Source of the DNA: Thamnidium elegans
Lineage: Eukaryota; Mucoromycota; Mucoromycetes; Mucorales; Mucoraceae
Direction: 5' to 3'
Length of the DNA stretch: 64,000 bases
NCBI GenBank assembly: GCA_025201345.1
Contig: JAIXMG010000003.1
Location: 372,001-436,000, forward strand
The position numbers were made by a program, and so were the translations under genes. This document shows positions 23,349-35,390 of the stretch, piece after piece (position 1 is the first letter of the stretch; each line of letters starts with the position of its first letter). The notes under the pieces were generated by a model, which was given only the letters and a program-made list of their open reading frames with translations, ran no database searches and was not told the DNA's origin.

Positions 23349-24850
23349 TTTTTGTTATGATGCTGGGTATGTTGTCATGTCAGGTCTAAGGAGATACAGA
23401 AGTGACGTTTGAAGTTTCGTATTTAGATGCCGAAAGATCCATTTATAGGACAACTAAAAATATTGTTCCGCAAGAAGGTGTCAAAAAAGATATTGCTTGT
23501 TTAAGAAGAACGGAGTCTTTTGTAAAAAAAAGAACTGAAGAACAATAGAAAATGTTTGAAGGGATATTATACATCGTACCCGGGCGGAATAATGACAATT
23601 ATGTGTGTAGAGTTAAAGATAGACGAAGCTTCCGATGATGCTATCGTAAATTGGATAACTGATACTGATCCTTTATGTATGAGCGAATTTGAAAAATAAA
23701 ATGGTTTGGGAAAATTCAATGGTCTCAAATGTGGTTACATCGAGGCTGTGGATGAAAGGTATCTTATTTGTTTCGGTAGACATACTGTGCAACTTTGGAA
23801 TTTATCCTCAATTGGCCCCAGTTTGTAAGTTTACCATAATCATAGTATACGCTATCTAAATAATTAAATTATACTATATTTGTACGTGTAGGTTGAAGTA
23901 TGTAGTGTATCAACTTTAATTTTATGGACGCATGCTATTTTAAGACTTCGCGTGATATCACATTTTGTACGTAGTAAACAACGGAGAATAGTAGATTGTA
24001 AACTATTTTTTTTTTTGTTTTTTTTTGTTTCGTAAATCTAGGGCATCACTCTAGAGATTATTACCCAATTATCTAGAAGAATTGCACCCGTACTATTAAT
24101 CATGTTACTTGTCATCCTTGCTTTTACCCAATCCTACGTTATTTTGCTGCGCCTACAACCAGACGAATATTTTAGGGGATACCTTCTCGGGAACGTTTTG
24201 AGTAGGAACAACTCAGATACAGGTGACATAGCATTTGAGAATGATGTTGAATTTGCAACATCTAGTAATAACGGTTTTTCTAATTGGTTTACGACATTCT
24301 ATAATGTTTGGCTTTTTATTTATGGTGTATGGGGTATTGTTGACGGAGATGCCGGTAGTAGTTTAATGGTGATGGAAATGTCTGTCATATTTTCTTTAAT
24401 CGCTGTTTTGATTTTTTTCAATATGGTGATGTAAGTCGTACAAAAAAATACTTTCTGTTATTTTTTAGCTAACTTTTTTTTACGTTCATAAAGTGCATTA
24501 TGTCTAGTGCAATTGAAGAGGTAAATGGTTGTGAAAAAAAAGTGTGGTAAGTAGAATAATTACCATTAATTTAATTTCATTAATATTCGTTTCTTATACG
24601 TATTTAGGATTAGCCATTTTACTGGTAACATATAAGTTAATATTTTAGTATTACGAAAACTAATTAACTCCTTTTTTTAGATGCTGTATCAGAAATTGGG
24701 CTCCTGTTGTGCTTTAAAGAAAAATATAACCTAAAAAATAATCCAACTTGTTTGTGCTATTTGGCAAGCACGGAGGCTATATTAGAACATAAAAAGAAAC
24801 TTGAAGAAGAAACAGTCAGGCTTAAAGCAAAACTCAACATATTGAACTAA

Positions 24851-25149
24851 ATAAACAAAATAAATTCTAGTATGTAAACTCAAGGCTTATACCTAGAGAT
24901 TAGTTATGTAAAAGATTGTGAGTTTCTCAAGACTTTTTATCTTCTACATTTGTGTGGCAAACAAAGGATACACAAGACAGACATAGATTTGCTATACCCG
25001 ATTTTTTTTTTTTTATAATTAAAAACATTATCAAATCGGGTTTTCATATATTACAATACTATAATGTTACACGTCTGAGTTAATAGCATATACATTGGGG
25101 AATTTGACCTCAACAAACACAACAAAAAACTATTCAAAATAAACAAGTT

Positions 25150-25212
<63 letters not shown>

Positions 25213-25624
25213 GAATATCCGAATGTATAAAAAATAAAAGTGATGATTTGAAAGGTTTGAAAGTGGTCAAAATTACACAAAGAAGTGTGGGACAGGCATG
25301 CATTCCATACTTTATGTTACTAACACAGCCCCTCCCCATCAAGCAAGATAGTAACCGTGGTTATACTATATTGTATTTATGAATTATAAGCTTTTGTTCA
25401 TAAAATGAAAATATTCGAGTTATGTCCTGTCTAATCCGAACATTAGCTTTACAGGCTGCTCTTATAATTTCCCCTTGTATTACTTTTTAAGTTACACTTT
25501 GTGTTATCGCTGTTTCTAAAATGTGCCACCACTAAGCCAAGTACACCTTAAAAAAAATAAGCATCAATAAAACTTATTTTATCCTTTTTTCCTTCGCCAC
25601 TTATTCTAATTTTTATATTCTAGT
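24851..25624. other. Intergenic region between TRP-like copies 3 and 4
   Basis: No gene is supported. It contains an uninterrupted T60 run (25152-25211), listed separately. The sequence tattctag directly before the ATG of copy 4 again resembles a splice acceptor. Confidence 0.45.
25152..25211. repeat. Homopolymer T60
   Basis: Sixty consecutive T, the longest homopolymer in the window, between TRP-like copies 3 and 4. It may be the poly(A) tail of a minus-strand retrocopy or a slippage product. No retrogene body is recognisable to its right. Confidence 0.9.
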
Positions 25625-28600
25625 ATGGATGTTGATGAAGAATATGGTAGCGTACAGTCAGAAGATAGACTTTTTACAGTAAGAAGCTCATCAGGTCTAT
25701 CTCCGATTGACATCAACGACAGTGAACATGAAGTTGTATTACTCGATATTTCAAATAACAAAAAATGGATAGCTTATATTACTTACAAAATTGATAATAC
25801 GGGAATACATGACTCAAACTACGACTTGATAGGACCTGATCAAAAAAAGCGTATGTTTATAACTCGACGAAGATTTACTACAGTCGATAAAACAACAGGA
25901 AAAGAAGAAATAGTTTTTAGCGGAAAGCCTGTATCAACAACTCAGATTGATCACCTTAGTTTTGAAATTACAGATTTTGTAAAAAATGGAGGCCGGCGCC
26001 ACTGTAAATTTTTATCAGTTTCACAGGATGGAAAGTACGTAGTTTTATCCTTCTTTGAAAGAAATACCGATGGTAATAACCGTCGCAAAACTCCCAACAA
26101 TCCAAATTGTCTTATTTTTGAAATGAAAAAAGATTTTAAAGAACCTCGAGAAATAAAATGTAAAGGCCGTGCAGTTTTTTTAAATCAAGAGCATTCTTTA
26201 GCCATCATTAGCCCCAACACTATAAAAATTTACGCCAATTTTCCTGAAAGCGAAAGTGTTACATTTATGTTTGATCTTCGCCCCTTTCGTACAACAAATA
26301 CACATTTTCAGGAAGCTATTGAAAATCAAGAATCCTTTATCCAAAAGGCTTCTTGGCTTGATATCTCGAGAATTGAAACAGACGACGACATGAGAAGACT
26401 CATTACATTTACGAGACATATTCGTCACAATTTATTAACCACTCCGTTCAATGGAGGCGTTGTTCGTATTTGGTCAATTATAGAAGATGGCACCCGACTT
26501 ACCTCTTTTCCTGCTCCAAAGCAACATGTGATGGCTTTTTCTAAAAATTACAAGTATACTGCTGCCTACATTGATAACACTCGATCCATCAATATTTATA
26601 ATGTTAAAAGTGGTCTTTTGGTGTACCAATTGAATTCCAGAGATACAAGTGATGCAAGTGATTTTACTGTCTCCCACATTCGTTTTTGCTATGATGGTAG
26701 ATATGTTACCATGGCTGGATGGGAAAAAAATAATGTTGTTTTTGAAGTGTGGTATGTAGAGGCTGAGAAATCTGTTTATAGAACAACCGATGTTATTGTG
26801 ACGAAACCAGCTTCCTATCGAGAGGACGAAAAAATGAAAAAAGTCGTACAGCCTTTCGTTTCAAGAAGACTCAAGGACGGAAAGAAATGTTTAAAGGGGT
26901 ATTATACATCTTATCCTAAAGGAAAAATGACAATCATGTGTTTAGAATTAGATATTGACAAAGTATCCGACAAAACAAGTATAAATTGGATGGACAATAA
27001 GATCCCTCACTGCAGGAACACATACGAAATTGAAAATAGTTTACGTAATTATAAAAATCTCAGGTGTGGTACCATTAGTATTGAAGGAAAGAATTATCTT
27101 ATTCGTTTTGGCAAACATACTGTACAGCTTTGGGATGTTAACCCCGATGGAAACGACGATGGATTAATTAAAGACGAAGATAAACTTCTTTATATAAGAG
27201 CATACAAGGGACCTGATTATGGTATCGACTATTCGTTCCGAGAAACATGGAAAATTGACTCATTCGAAAGCATAAAGTTTATTGGAGGAGATCCTTCTGG
27301 AAGATTATTAGTTAATATAACAGAGCTTACAGAAGAAACTGAAGAAGATGAGGTATCTAATAGCTACCATACCGAGGAAATTTTCTTACCGTTAGATGAA
27401 TTATCAACAACATCTACACCACCAGATGAACCAAAAATGTCTACAGTGCCAAAGAAAGCTTCTACCACAATACGAAACGATAACTCTTTACGATTTGATT
27501 ACCATAAATTAGAAAGCGCTTGCCAAGCTTTACATTTCCTTTTCAACTCTACCGAAAGTTTTACAAATGTTGAAGATCAAGATAAATTTAATGTAATATT
27601 TATTAAATTTCATACATACATAACCATTCTGATTTTTTTTATTTTTTTTTACATATAGACAAATTTGACTCAAATACGTACAAAAACAGAAAATCTTATT
27701 TTAGCATCATTGAATAGTTTTGATATCAACTCCAATTATTTTTCAACTATCGCCGGTAGTAGAACACTTGCCATGTTGGCATCATTCAAGACTGGCAGAA
27801 AAATTATTTTTATGATAGTAAAACAATCCATTCCTATCAGCATCTTTAGTTATGTCAGATCACAATCTGAAATAAACCAAAGCAATCCTCAAGAAACACA
27901 GCAAGATATAATAGATAGAGAAGAATATGAAAATAGCTTACTGGCAAGAACCCAGTCTGTACGAACTGAAGAGGTATCTTTAGAAAATGACGAATCAAAA
28001 GACCCCGAAGGATCCAACATGCCTACTCCTTCAGAAGGAGTATCTTATCGATCAGCGCCATTAAAGCCTGTGGATGAAACAGCAAATAAAAATTCGCTTA
28101 TTGCATCAAATGAAAATGTCTTGACCGTATTAATTCATGAATTAAGTTATGACTTGTACAAATTATTATTCAATCGTATCCTATCCGATTCCAAAAGACT
28201 AGGTCCAGGCTGTCTTTCTTCTTTAACTGATGCTCTTTTATTTCTCCAAGAGGAAGGAAATTCTGGTAACTTATATACAGCCATACAATTACAAAAAAAA
28301 AAAAAAAAAAAACATAAAATAACCAACAACTTTTAGATCTATTACTTTCAAGTAGTCAAAAATTATCCTACTTGGAAATTGAAAAAGATAGATTAGCTAT
28401 TTTATCTTCAGAAATTTTCCAAGTGATGAAAGTCAAGGAGCTACAAAAGGAATCTATTTCAAGTATCAGAACGTTAGAGTCTCATGCAACCATGGAACAA
28501 ATAAAAAAATACAATGGAAGATTTTCAATTCAAATGTATCATATTCGAAAGAGATGGAGAAGCTGGTATGAACAACGCATTTGGTGGAAGAATTTCAAAA

Positions 28601-29977
28601 AACCCATCGTCATCTTTTATAAATTCAATATCAGGAACCCGTGGAGAAAGTTATTTATTGAATCAAAAAAGGAAGCTAAACAATTATCAAAGGTGTGTGT
28701 TGTTCCACTTCCTCATTTTAATTCGTATAGTTCTTTCCCCGAGGATCGACCTAAAAATACAAAGTATGATGATGGAAAGGTTATACCTTACAAAAAAAAT
28801 AGTGCATTTGTAAGTGTTGCATTAGATCAACACGATAACAATATGTTTCGACAAGGTGATACGGTTCTGGAAGTCTTGCTTGAATATAAATGGCAAAATT
28901 TCGCTAGAAACAAATTTATTTGGATTTGCTTAATTCATACAATTTATTACATCAGCTATTGTACAGGTGTCTTGTTTGCCCCTGAATTATACGATATAAA
29001 CCTAGAAGAAGACTTTGTTTTGGATCATCCTGGTCAAATTGTATCTCTCATCTTGATGCTTTTATCTTTATTGGTTCTCATTGGACAAGAAATTCGACAA
29101 TTCATTGAAACACAGGATAAAATTGACTACATTTTCTCTGGTTACAATTTGGTTGATATATGTTCCTTTGTATTCCCTATAGTAACATTAATGCAGTTAG
29201 TCTGTAACTTGCCGAATTTTGTAAGTATCCTAGTCTAAATTAGTACAATCGTATTTGACTAAACAGTTTATCTCAATTTTTAGAGCGAAGTTTGTAGTGT
29301 AGCTACTTTGATTTTATGGACCCACGCCATTTTAAGACTTCGTGTTATTTCTTATTTTGTAGGTTGTAAAAACAAGATCAATGACAAAGGAAATAACTAA
29401 ACTTTTTTTTTTTAAAAAAAAAAATAGGGTGTAACATTGGAGACCATTATTCAACTATCTAAAAATATTGGTTCTGTATTGTTCATCATGTTACTTGTCA
29501 TTCTTGCTTTCACTCAATCATATATGGTTTTGTTACGTTTAAGTCCTGATGAATACTTTCAAGATAACTTTGAGGGCAGCTTTGCTGGGGATGTGACTTC
29601 AGAAACAGGAAGTTTAACGGCAGAAGGCACGGTTGGATTTGCTGGATCAAGTGCGGACAATGGATTTGTCGATCCATTTAAAGCGTTTTATCAAGTTTGG
29701 TTATTTATTTATGGTGTTTGGGATCCTATTATTGAGGGAGATGCAGGAGACAGTAAAATGATTATGGCATTATCTATTGTATTCTCATTGATTACTGTAT
29801 TGATTTTCTTCAATATGGTGATGTAAGTTATACAATTTTTTTTTCCTCTCTCTCTTTTCTAACTTTTATATTATTATGTTAAAGTGCTCTTATGTCGAGT
29901 ACTGTTGAAGCTGTTGAGAAACGTGGAAAGAAAGTTTGGTAAGTCTATATATGTACCATTTATTCATCAGTAGAACT

Positions 29978-30012
<35 letters not shown>

Positions 30013-30289
30013 ATAAACAGGGTTAGCCATTTTGCTGGTAAGTAAAGCTTATATATATATTTCGCATCAAGTATTCATTTTTTTTTCTTGAATTTATATA
30101 GCTGTTGTATCTGAAATCGAACTTTTATGGTGTAGCAACGAAACAAAGCATAGTAGAAAGAACAATCCTATTTACATCTACTATATTGCTAGTTTCGATT
30201 CCGTCTCGTTACAGGAGAAGAAGCTTCTGAAGGAAACTAAAGAACTTACAGATGAACTGGAAGATACTTTTTCCTCAAAAAAACCATAA
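25625..30289 (+). CDS. WD40-like/TRP-type ion channel, tandem copy 4
   Basis: Eight exons: 25625-27592, 27659-28265, 28337-29220, 29284-29358, 29428-29822, 29885-29938, 30021-30037, 30102-30289; all phases fit, giving 1395 residues. Propeller-like repeats fill residues ~30-600 (LLDISNNKKWIAYIT, HCKFLSVSQDGKYVVLSFF, VMAFSKNYKYTAAYI, SHIRFCYDGRYVTMAGW). The linker has CVVPLPHFNSYSSFPEDRP. S1 is near residues 1048-1068 (FIWICLIHTIYYISYCTGVLF), S4 fills exon 4 (1154-1178), S5 is near 1195-1215, the pore loop WLFIYGVWDPIIEGDAGDSK near 1269-1288, and S6 near 1289-1312 ending FFNMVIALMS. A TRP-like helix with EKRGKKVW follows. The tail has a short coiled-coil-like segment. Acidic residues in the pore loop suggest cation selectivity (inference). 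A T32 run precedes the exon-7 acceptor. Confidence 0.83.
29980..30011. repeat. T32 run in an intron of TRP-like copy 4
   Basis: Thirty-two T lie in the intron between exons 6 and 7 of copy 4 (29939-30020), immediately before the acceptor tgataaacag. It acts as an extreme polypyrimidine tract. Other copies lack it. Confidence 0.9.
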
Positions 30290-31429
30290 TTGTTATATCC
30301 GCTGAACGTTTTATATCAATCAAAAAATAAAATTCTTACAAAAAATTAATATAATACATGTTTTACGCAGTGGGCAGGAGATTTAATCATCCATCTTTCG
30401 AAGTATTGAATAGTTTGATCTAGTTATTAAAAAAAAATACACTTACTCCCACAAAAGCTGTATTTGGTTCTGGCGCGACTAGTTATGTAATATTTATATA
30501 TATAAACCACAAAGCTCTTTATGCTAACTATTCTGTTAGATAGATAATCGGGTTCTGCTAAAAAAAAAGGTATAGTAAATATAGTAGATGAAAGTATCAC
30601 AAATCTCACACGATTTTTTTTTCTTATGCGCATCATGTCCTTAAAAGTTAATACTTCAATAGAACCGAGTATAAGAAGGTTACTACGGAGACGTTATGTT
30701 TTTTCTTCTTGGAGTAAATAAACATATCATGTGAAAGTTATTTTATATAATGCTATAGAATGTTACACTTCTTTTTTAGTAAACGAGAAACCGACTTTTT
30801 TTTATTTTTTTATACGTAGTAGGAATATTTGCATTTATATCTTGTCCAGTGCTAATGAGAACAATAAAGTTAGTTACATTCTATGTGTGTCCTTGGTTGT
30901 TTCTATACTTATTTGTGCATGTACTCAGTCTGCGTCACTTCAGTACATAAAGGGCTTAAAAAAAGAAAAAGAAAAAGAAAGCTGTATATAGGGTAAACAA
31001 CAATTTACAACTGACCCAGTAAACAAAACATATTTGCTTTGGCTTTTTGTTATGCATACATACTCTAAAAAATATTTATATTTTGTCCAAAATGTATTGT
31101 GATAGCAATAATTCCTTACCTGAAAAAAACTTGTTTTTCCTTGGTTTATATTCATATGCACCTAGTTGACAAAAAGAGTTGTAGATTAAGCAAGTTCCTT
31201 TTTTTTTGTGGTGGTATAGTAGTATCAAGTTATGTTAGTAACCTTATCATACGGACGTCACGTAAAAAAATTATACTTGCATCCTTTTAACAAGGTTATC
31301 ATGTTACTTATAAATCATTTTTATTGAAGAGGATTATATAATAAAAAAGAGAGAGAAATAGATGCATGTGAGGTAAAAATAAAAAGGAGGGAGTGGTATA
31401 GATGAAGCAAAATAAATAAAAAATATAAT
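30290..31429. other. Intergenic region downstream of the TRP-like array
   Basis: A likely polyadenylation context (aaaaaataaaattctt, about 30323) follows copy 4. The remaining ~1.1 kb is AT-rich. Several short frames exist on both strands without motifs. I see no fifth channel copy here. Confidence 0.5.
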
Positions 31430-33458
31430 TTATCGATGTTCAGTTGAATTATCGCCAAGTTGAATAACTCTAGTAGTAGTTCTACCCGTTATAACAGGCT
31501 GAACTGTATAGCTTTCACGACTATACAAGGAATCATCGTCATTGGTATAATAAATATTGCTACCTGAAACATCAGAACCTTCTTCATCCGAGTTAAAATG
31601 ATCTTCAATGTATTCTTCTTCTTGAAAGATATCATCGTAAGTAGGTTCTTCTTCGTGTCGCCATGCTATTTCTTCATTATCAGAACCTTGATATCCAATA
31701 TCATCAAGTTCATCTTGATAAACAGAGATTTCATATTCATCAGAATGACTATCTTCTTCTGTACGAGAAGGTAAAGCCGGAGGTATCTCATCTACTTGTC
31801 CAATCGGCGCAGAAAGATCTGCACATGGGTTCATAAGTGGTTTCAAATAATTTATGTAAGATGATCTTACAGTAGGATGTGGACATTGTATCAATATCTA
31901 TTATTATAATTATTCAGTCAGTTGCGTTTTTCCTTATAATTTTACATATTATGTTACCTTTGAAATCTTATCAAAGCCTGAAAGCATTAACTCAAGCCTC
32001 ATCTTTTCCTGTTCACGTTCATCATAGTATCCAGTATAAGTTGTTGGCTGAGTAGTAACGACTGTACGTATCAATCTAAGATGAGTTATCTATTAAAAAG
32101 AAAAGGTTTAGTTTTTTTTTAAGAACGCACACACACACACACACACAAACTTTACAATATAATCAACCACTCCTTCTTCAGTCATCACAGCTCCGTCAGC
32201 TTCGGGATTGGAAGCAGCCCTTGCCTCTTGTTCTGATTGACTCTGTCTCATCTTAATCTGTCTGTACGCACTTTTAAAATCATAATTTAATACTTGCGCC
32301 AAAAACGTGATTGTTTCGATATGCCGTTCTACCGTATACTGAAGTTCACGCATCCAACAAGTATATCTTGGTTTTAATTCATCATGATCCCACTCATATT
32401 CTTTGCCTATGGTTTCTCCATTAGGATCATTTTCCATAATCATTTGTAAGATCTCTTTAGGGTCTGTCTTTAATGAGATGGGAAATGGAGATACATGCTT
32501 TGGGAGATTTTTCTTGTCTTCTTCTTCGTAAAGTCTGTCGTTAGGACGGTCCAACAATAAACGGCGAAGGACGTCGTAACCATGAACATATTCAATATCA
32601 GGTGATCGGTTGGTTTGAAGGGTTGCCAAGGTACACAACAGGTTTAACAATAAACTACGTGTACTAATGTCAAGACCGTACACTTGCTTTTGCTTTTTAC
32701 TGGCGGGACCAAATAAAATATCGCGAATGTGGAATAGCGCACTTGGGTTGGTTAGCACAATTTGTGTGCCCGTAGATTGATGTGTCATGATGGTCTTGAG
32801 ACATTTACCTAAATGCTGCAACATTCTATTGTCGCTAGGGAACCTCTTGGGTGCTTCCTTCATTTCCTTGAATAAATTAGCGATGGCTTCGTACCCACCT
32901 TGTGCCAAAAATTCACTTGTCCAACTGACAACAACGCTTCTTAAAAATACGCGTAAATCCAATACTTCGGCATCATCTAAATCTCTTACATGCGTTTCGC
33001 GTAACAGATGAACAAAATATTCAGGTGTAGATTTTAATTTACTACGAGAAGTACTCTTTCCGTAAGATTCAGGACTGTTTGGTAAACTAGATCTTGGTCT
33101 ACCGTATCTTCCAGGAGCTGTATGGTTTTGCTTTAAACTGTTTAATTGTTTTTCTGTCATCATGCTTGTACTGGTAGTATTAAAAATAACGGAATCTTGT
33201 GCTGCTGATTCACTGAGATAGTTTGGTTCATGCTTTGGTTGTTTGTATTGTCTGGTTGATTTGTTTTTTAAACCAAATGTTGCTTTTAAGGAAAAAGATG
33301 GCATGACGTGTGAAAATGTAGAATTCTTTTTTAATAGAGCTGGAGATCTGGAGGAACGTAATAGCATTTCTTTTTGTTCAAATGTCAAGTTATGAACATT
33401 ACTCATATGATCTGCTGAAGGAGCATACTCCCTCTATTTTTTTAAGGATGTTAATATT

Positions 33459-33491
<33 letters not shown>

Positions 33492-34027
33492 CTTTGTTTT
33501 GTTTTTCTTACCAACAAAAGTTTAAATTGAGCTTCTACATCTTCAATCTTTTGCGTCGAAGTACCTAGTGGAGGACTTGATTTTCTTTGTTCTTGAGGTG
33601 GAGAAGGAGGTGAATCAAAAGATTTTTGTTTTTGTTGTTGTGATGTCGATGCTGGTGGAGGTGGAGGTGTTGTAGGTTCAGGTAAATGAACGATTGGGTC
33701 CATGAGTTGTACTGTGCGAAGAGGAGCGGGAGCATCCGAGTTTAAGACAGGACGATACCTTGAACTACGAGATTGAAGTGAAGAATACATAGAATCTACG
33801 CAAGAACTATTAACCTCATCTGTAAACACGGAATCTACTTGTGATACAGGATTAACAAGAGTGTCATTATCATTATCTTGTAATATTGAAGAAGTAGATA
33901 CAGGTTTCTTTTTACCACCAAACAAGGTTGACATTCTGTTTAAGATTTTGTATTGTGGTTGAGATGTATCTGAGTAATCTAATACTACAGCTGCTGAAGA
34001 ACTACTACTGCTATTACTGACTGCCAT
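31430..34027 (-). CDS. GBD/FH3 (formin N-terminus-like) domain protein, no FH2
   Basis: Four minus-strand exons (34027-33512, 33433-32156, 32089-31958, 31897-31430), all in phase 0, give 797 residues. The N-terminus is disordered, with poly-Ser and proline-rich PP runs. Residues ~305-590 match the Rho-GTPase-binding / FH3 armadillo region of diaphanous-type formins: PEYFVHLLRET, LRVFLRSVVVSWTSEFLAQGG, LLLNLLCTLATLQTN, GYDVLRRLLLDRP, then ETITFLAQVLNYDFKSAYRQIK. The C-terminal 155 residues are acidic and disordered. There is no FH1/FH2 actin-nucleation domain, so this is probably a Rho effector or scaffold in polarity rather than a nucleator. The start ATG is preceded by an AT microsatellite; a longer upstream frame is low-complexity and rejected. 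Confidence 0.72.
33463..33490. repeat. AT dinucleotide microsatellite in a GBD/FH3 intron
   Basis: About 14 AT units lie within intron 33511-33434 of the minus-strand GBD/FH3 gene. A second AT tract lies at about 34038-34060, just upstream of its start codon. Confidence 0.9.
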
Positions 34028-34272
34028 ATTATATACGTATATATATATATATATATATAATAAAAAAAATAAAGAAGAAGAAGAATGAAAATAGAAAAAG
34101 TGAAAAAATAAAAAGCTTAATAAAAAAATAAAGTTTCTTAATTTGGAATACACCAACAACAAATGTCTTTTTATGAAATAAAGCGTTGTAATTGGTTGGT
34201 TTTTTATTTATTTTCTGGTATAATAAGGGAAAAATAAAAATATTTACAAAAGTGTGGAAAGTGTTTTTTTTT

Positions 34273-35091
34273 TTACTTTGTACGTGGAGGATTATTGTTT
34301 CTAATTCTAGAAAGAGTTCTATTTAACCATTTCGAGCCACCAGGTGTTACGGAAGGATCATTAAATAAAGGTGAACCATCTTTAGGAGTTAAAGGTGAAT
34401 CGGTAAAAGAATTAGAAGGAGAAGGAGAATCGATTATTAAAGGTGGTTGATAGTTAGGAATGGGTCGCAAATTTAGTTTTTGTACAAGCGGACTCTTTCG
34501 GTCACGGTAATAACCACGGTATAATAATAAAGTAGGTTCTTGGATAGTAGTAATAGTAGTAGTAGTAGTATTATCTAATTCTGATATCAATGAAGGATCA
34601 TTAATGGCACCTAATTTAGCTTCAATTTTAGACTTGAAATCAATAAAACCAGTAGAATTCATTGCTTTCTTTGTTCTACCAGGCCAACCATCATCAAATA
34701 AAATATTTGTTGTTATTGGTTCATCAAATTCTGGTTCATATTCATAAATTATGGGTGGTTCAGTAGAAAATGTAACTTGCTTTTTTTGATTCTCAGTTAT
34801 TGTTGTTCTGATGGTTCTAGTGGTGGTGGTGGTGGTGGTGGTGGTGGTACCAGTTTGACTAATTTGGCTACCTTCTTCATCACTACTACTATCATTGCAT
34901 TGATCAATATCATCATCGTTGTTACTTGCCTTTAAGATGTCATGATAGAATTTAGCTAAATCAATTCTACGAGTACGCCCATAATAACTTGAAGGCCATG
35001 CATTTGAATCCATATCAGATAAATAAATAGTATTATCTGAGTGTCTTTTATATGGAGGTGGTGGACTATCCATAAATATTTCGTTTTGCAT
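34273..35091 (-). CDS. Hypothetical disordered protein with VTFSTEPP-IYEYEPEF motif
   Basis: A single uninterrupted frame of 272 residues. It starts MQNEIFMDSPPPPYKRH and is rich in Ser, Thr, Asp and Pro, with a Thr10 run from an ACC repeat. The central KKQVTFSTEPPIIYEYEPEF is a compact motif I associate with uncharacterised Mucoromycota proteins carrying a V-x-F-S/D-x-x-P ... Y-E-Y element. The C-terminal part (SPSPSNSFTDSPLTPKDGSP) has many potential proline-directed phosphorylation sites. It lies just upstream of the GBD/FH3 gene on the same strand; a functional link is possible but unsupported. Confidence 0.6.
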   Translation of the reverse strand: MQNEIFMDSPPPPYKRHSDNTIYLSDMDSNAWPSSYYGRTRRIDLAKFYHDILKASNNDDDIDQCNDSSSDEEGSQISQTGTTTTTTTTTTRTIRTTITENQKKQVTFSTEPPIIYEYEPEFDEPITTNILFDDGWPGRTKKAMNSTGFIDFKSKIEAKLGAINDPSLISELDNTTTTTITTIQEPTLLLYRGYYRDRKSPLVQKLNLRPIPNYQPPLIIDSPSPSNSFTDSPLTPKDGSPLFNDPSVTPGGSKWLNRTLSRIRNNNPPRTK

Positions 35092-35390
35092 AGTATAATA
35101 ATAATAAAAAAGAAGAAAGAAAAAATGAAATGAAATAAAAAGGGAATTTATACTCTTGTTTAAAGGGGAAAGCCAATCAACCTACATCATGAACTTTTTA
35201 AACGCACCTGATTGGATTATATTACAAGACGACAACAAAATTTTTTTGGTTACACATTTTTATCGTTTTTCTGTCTCATGTAATGCCCTAACGTTTCACT
35301 AAGATTGAATCTACCACTTAAAATTCAATATAAATACACGTTACATTTTATTTTATTTATTAATTTATTTATCCTATCTGAGGACTTTTA

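Larger units (their letters stand above)
21299..24850 (+). pseudogene. TRP-like channel, tandem copy 3 (pseudogene)
   Basis: The copy aligns along the family but is broken in many ways. Exon-1 sequence from about 21340 carries in-frame stops (first at about 21701) and frameshifts. A 994-bp mobile element sits at 22355-23348. After it, exon 1 resumes (KGYYTSYPGG, VQLWN) and then jumps at about 23805 straight to the last codons of exon 3, so exon 2 and nearly all of exon 3, including S1-S3, are deleted. Exons 4 (23892-23966) and 5 (24042-24430) are open, but exon 6 (from 24494) has lost one base relative to copy 2, shifting the frame in the TRP helix. The pore reads GVWGIVDGDAG, lacking the Asp-Pro of the others. 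Intron 3 resembles the copy-2 intron, so it arose from a copy-2-like gene. Confidence 0.85.

Noticed and set aside
34028..34162. Upstream extension of the GBD/FH3 protein (MLLVYSKL...)
   Set aside because: It translates an AT microsatellite and T-rich sequence (YIYIYIY, FFHFFYF); the ATG at 34027 begins normal-looking protein.
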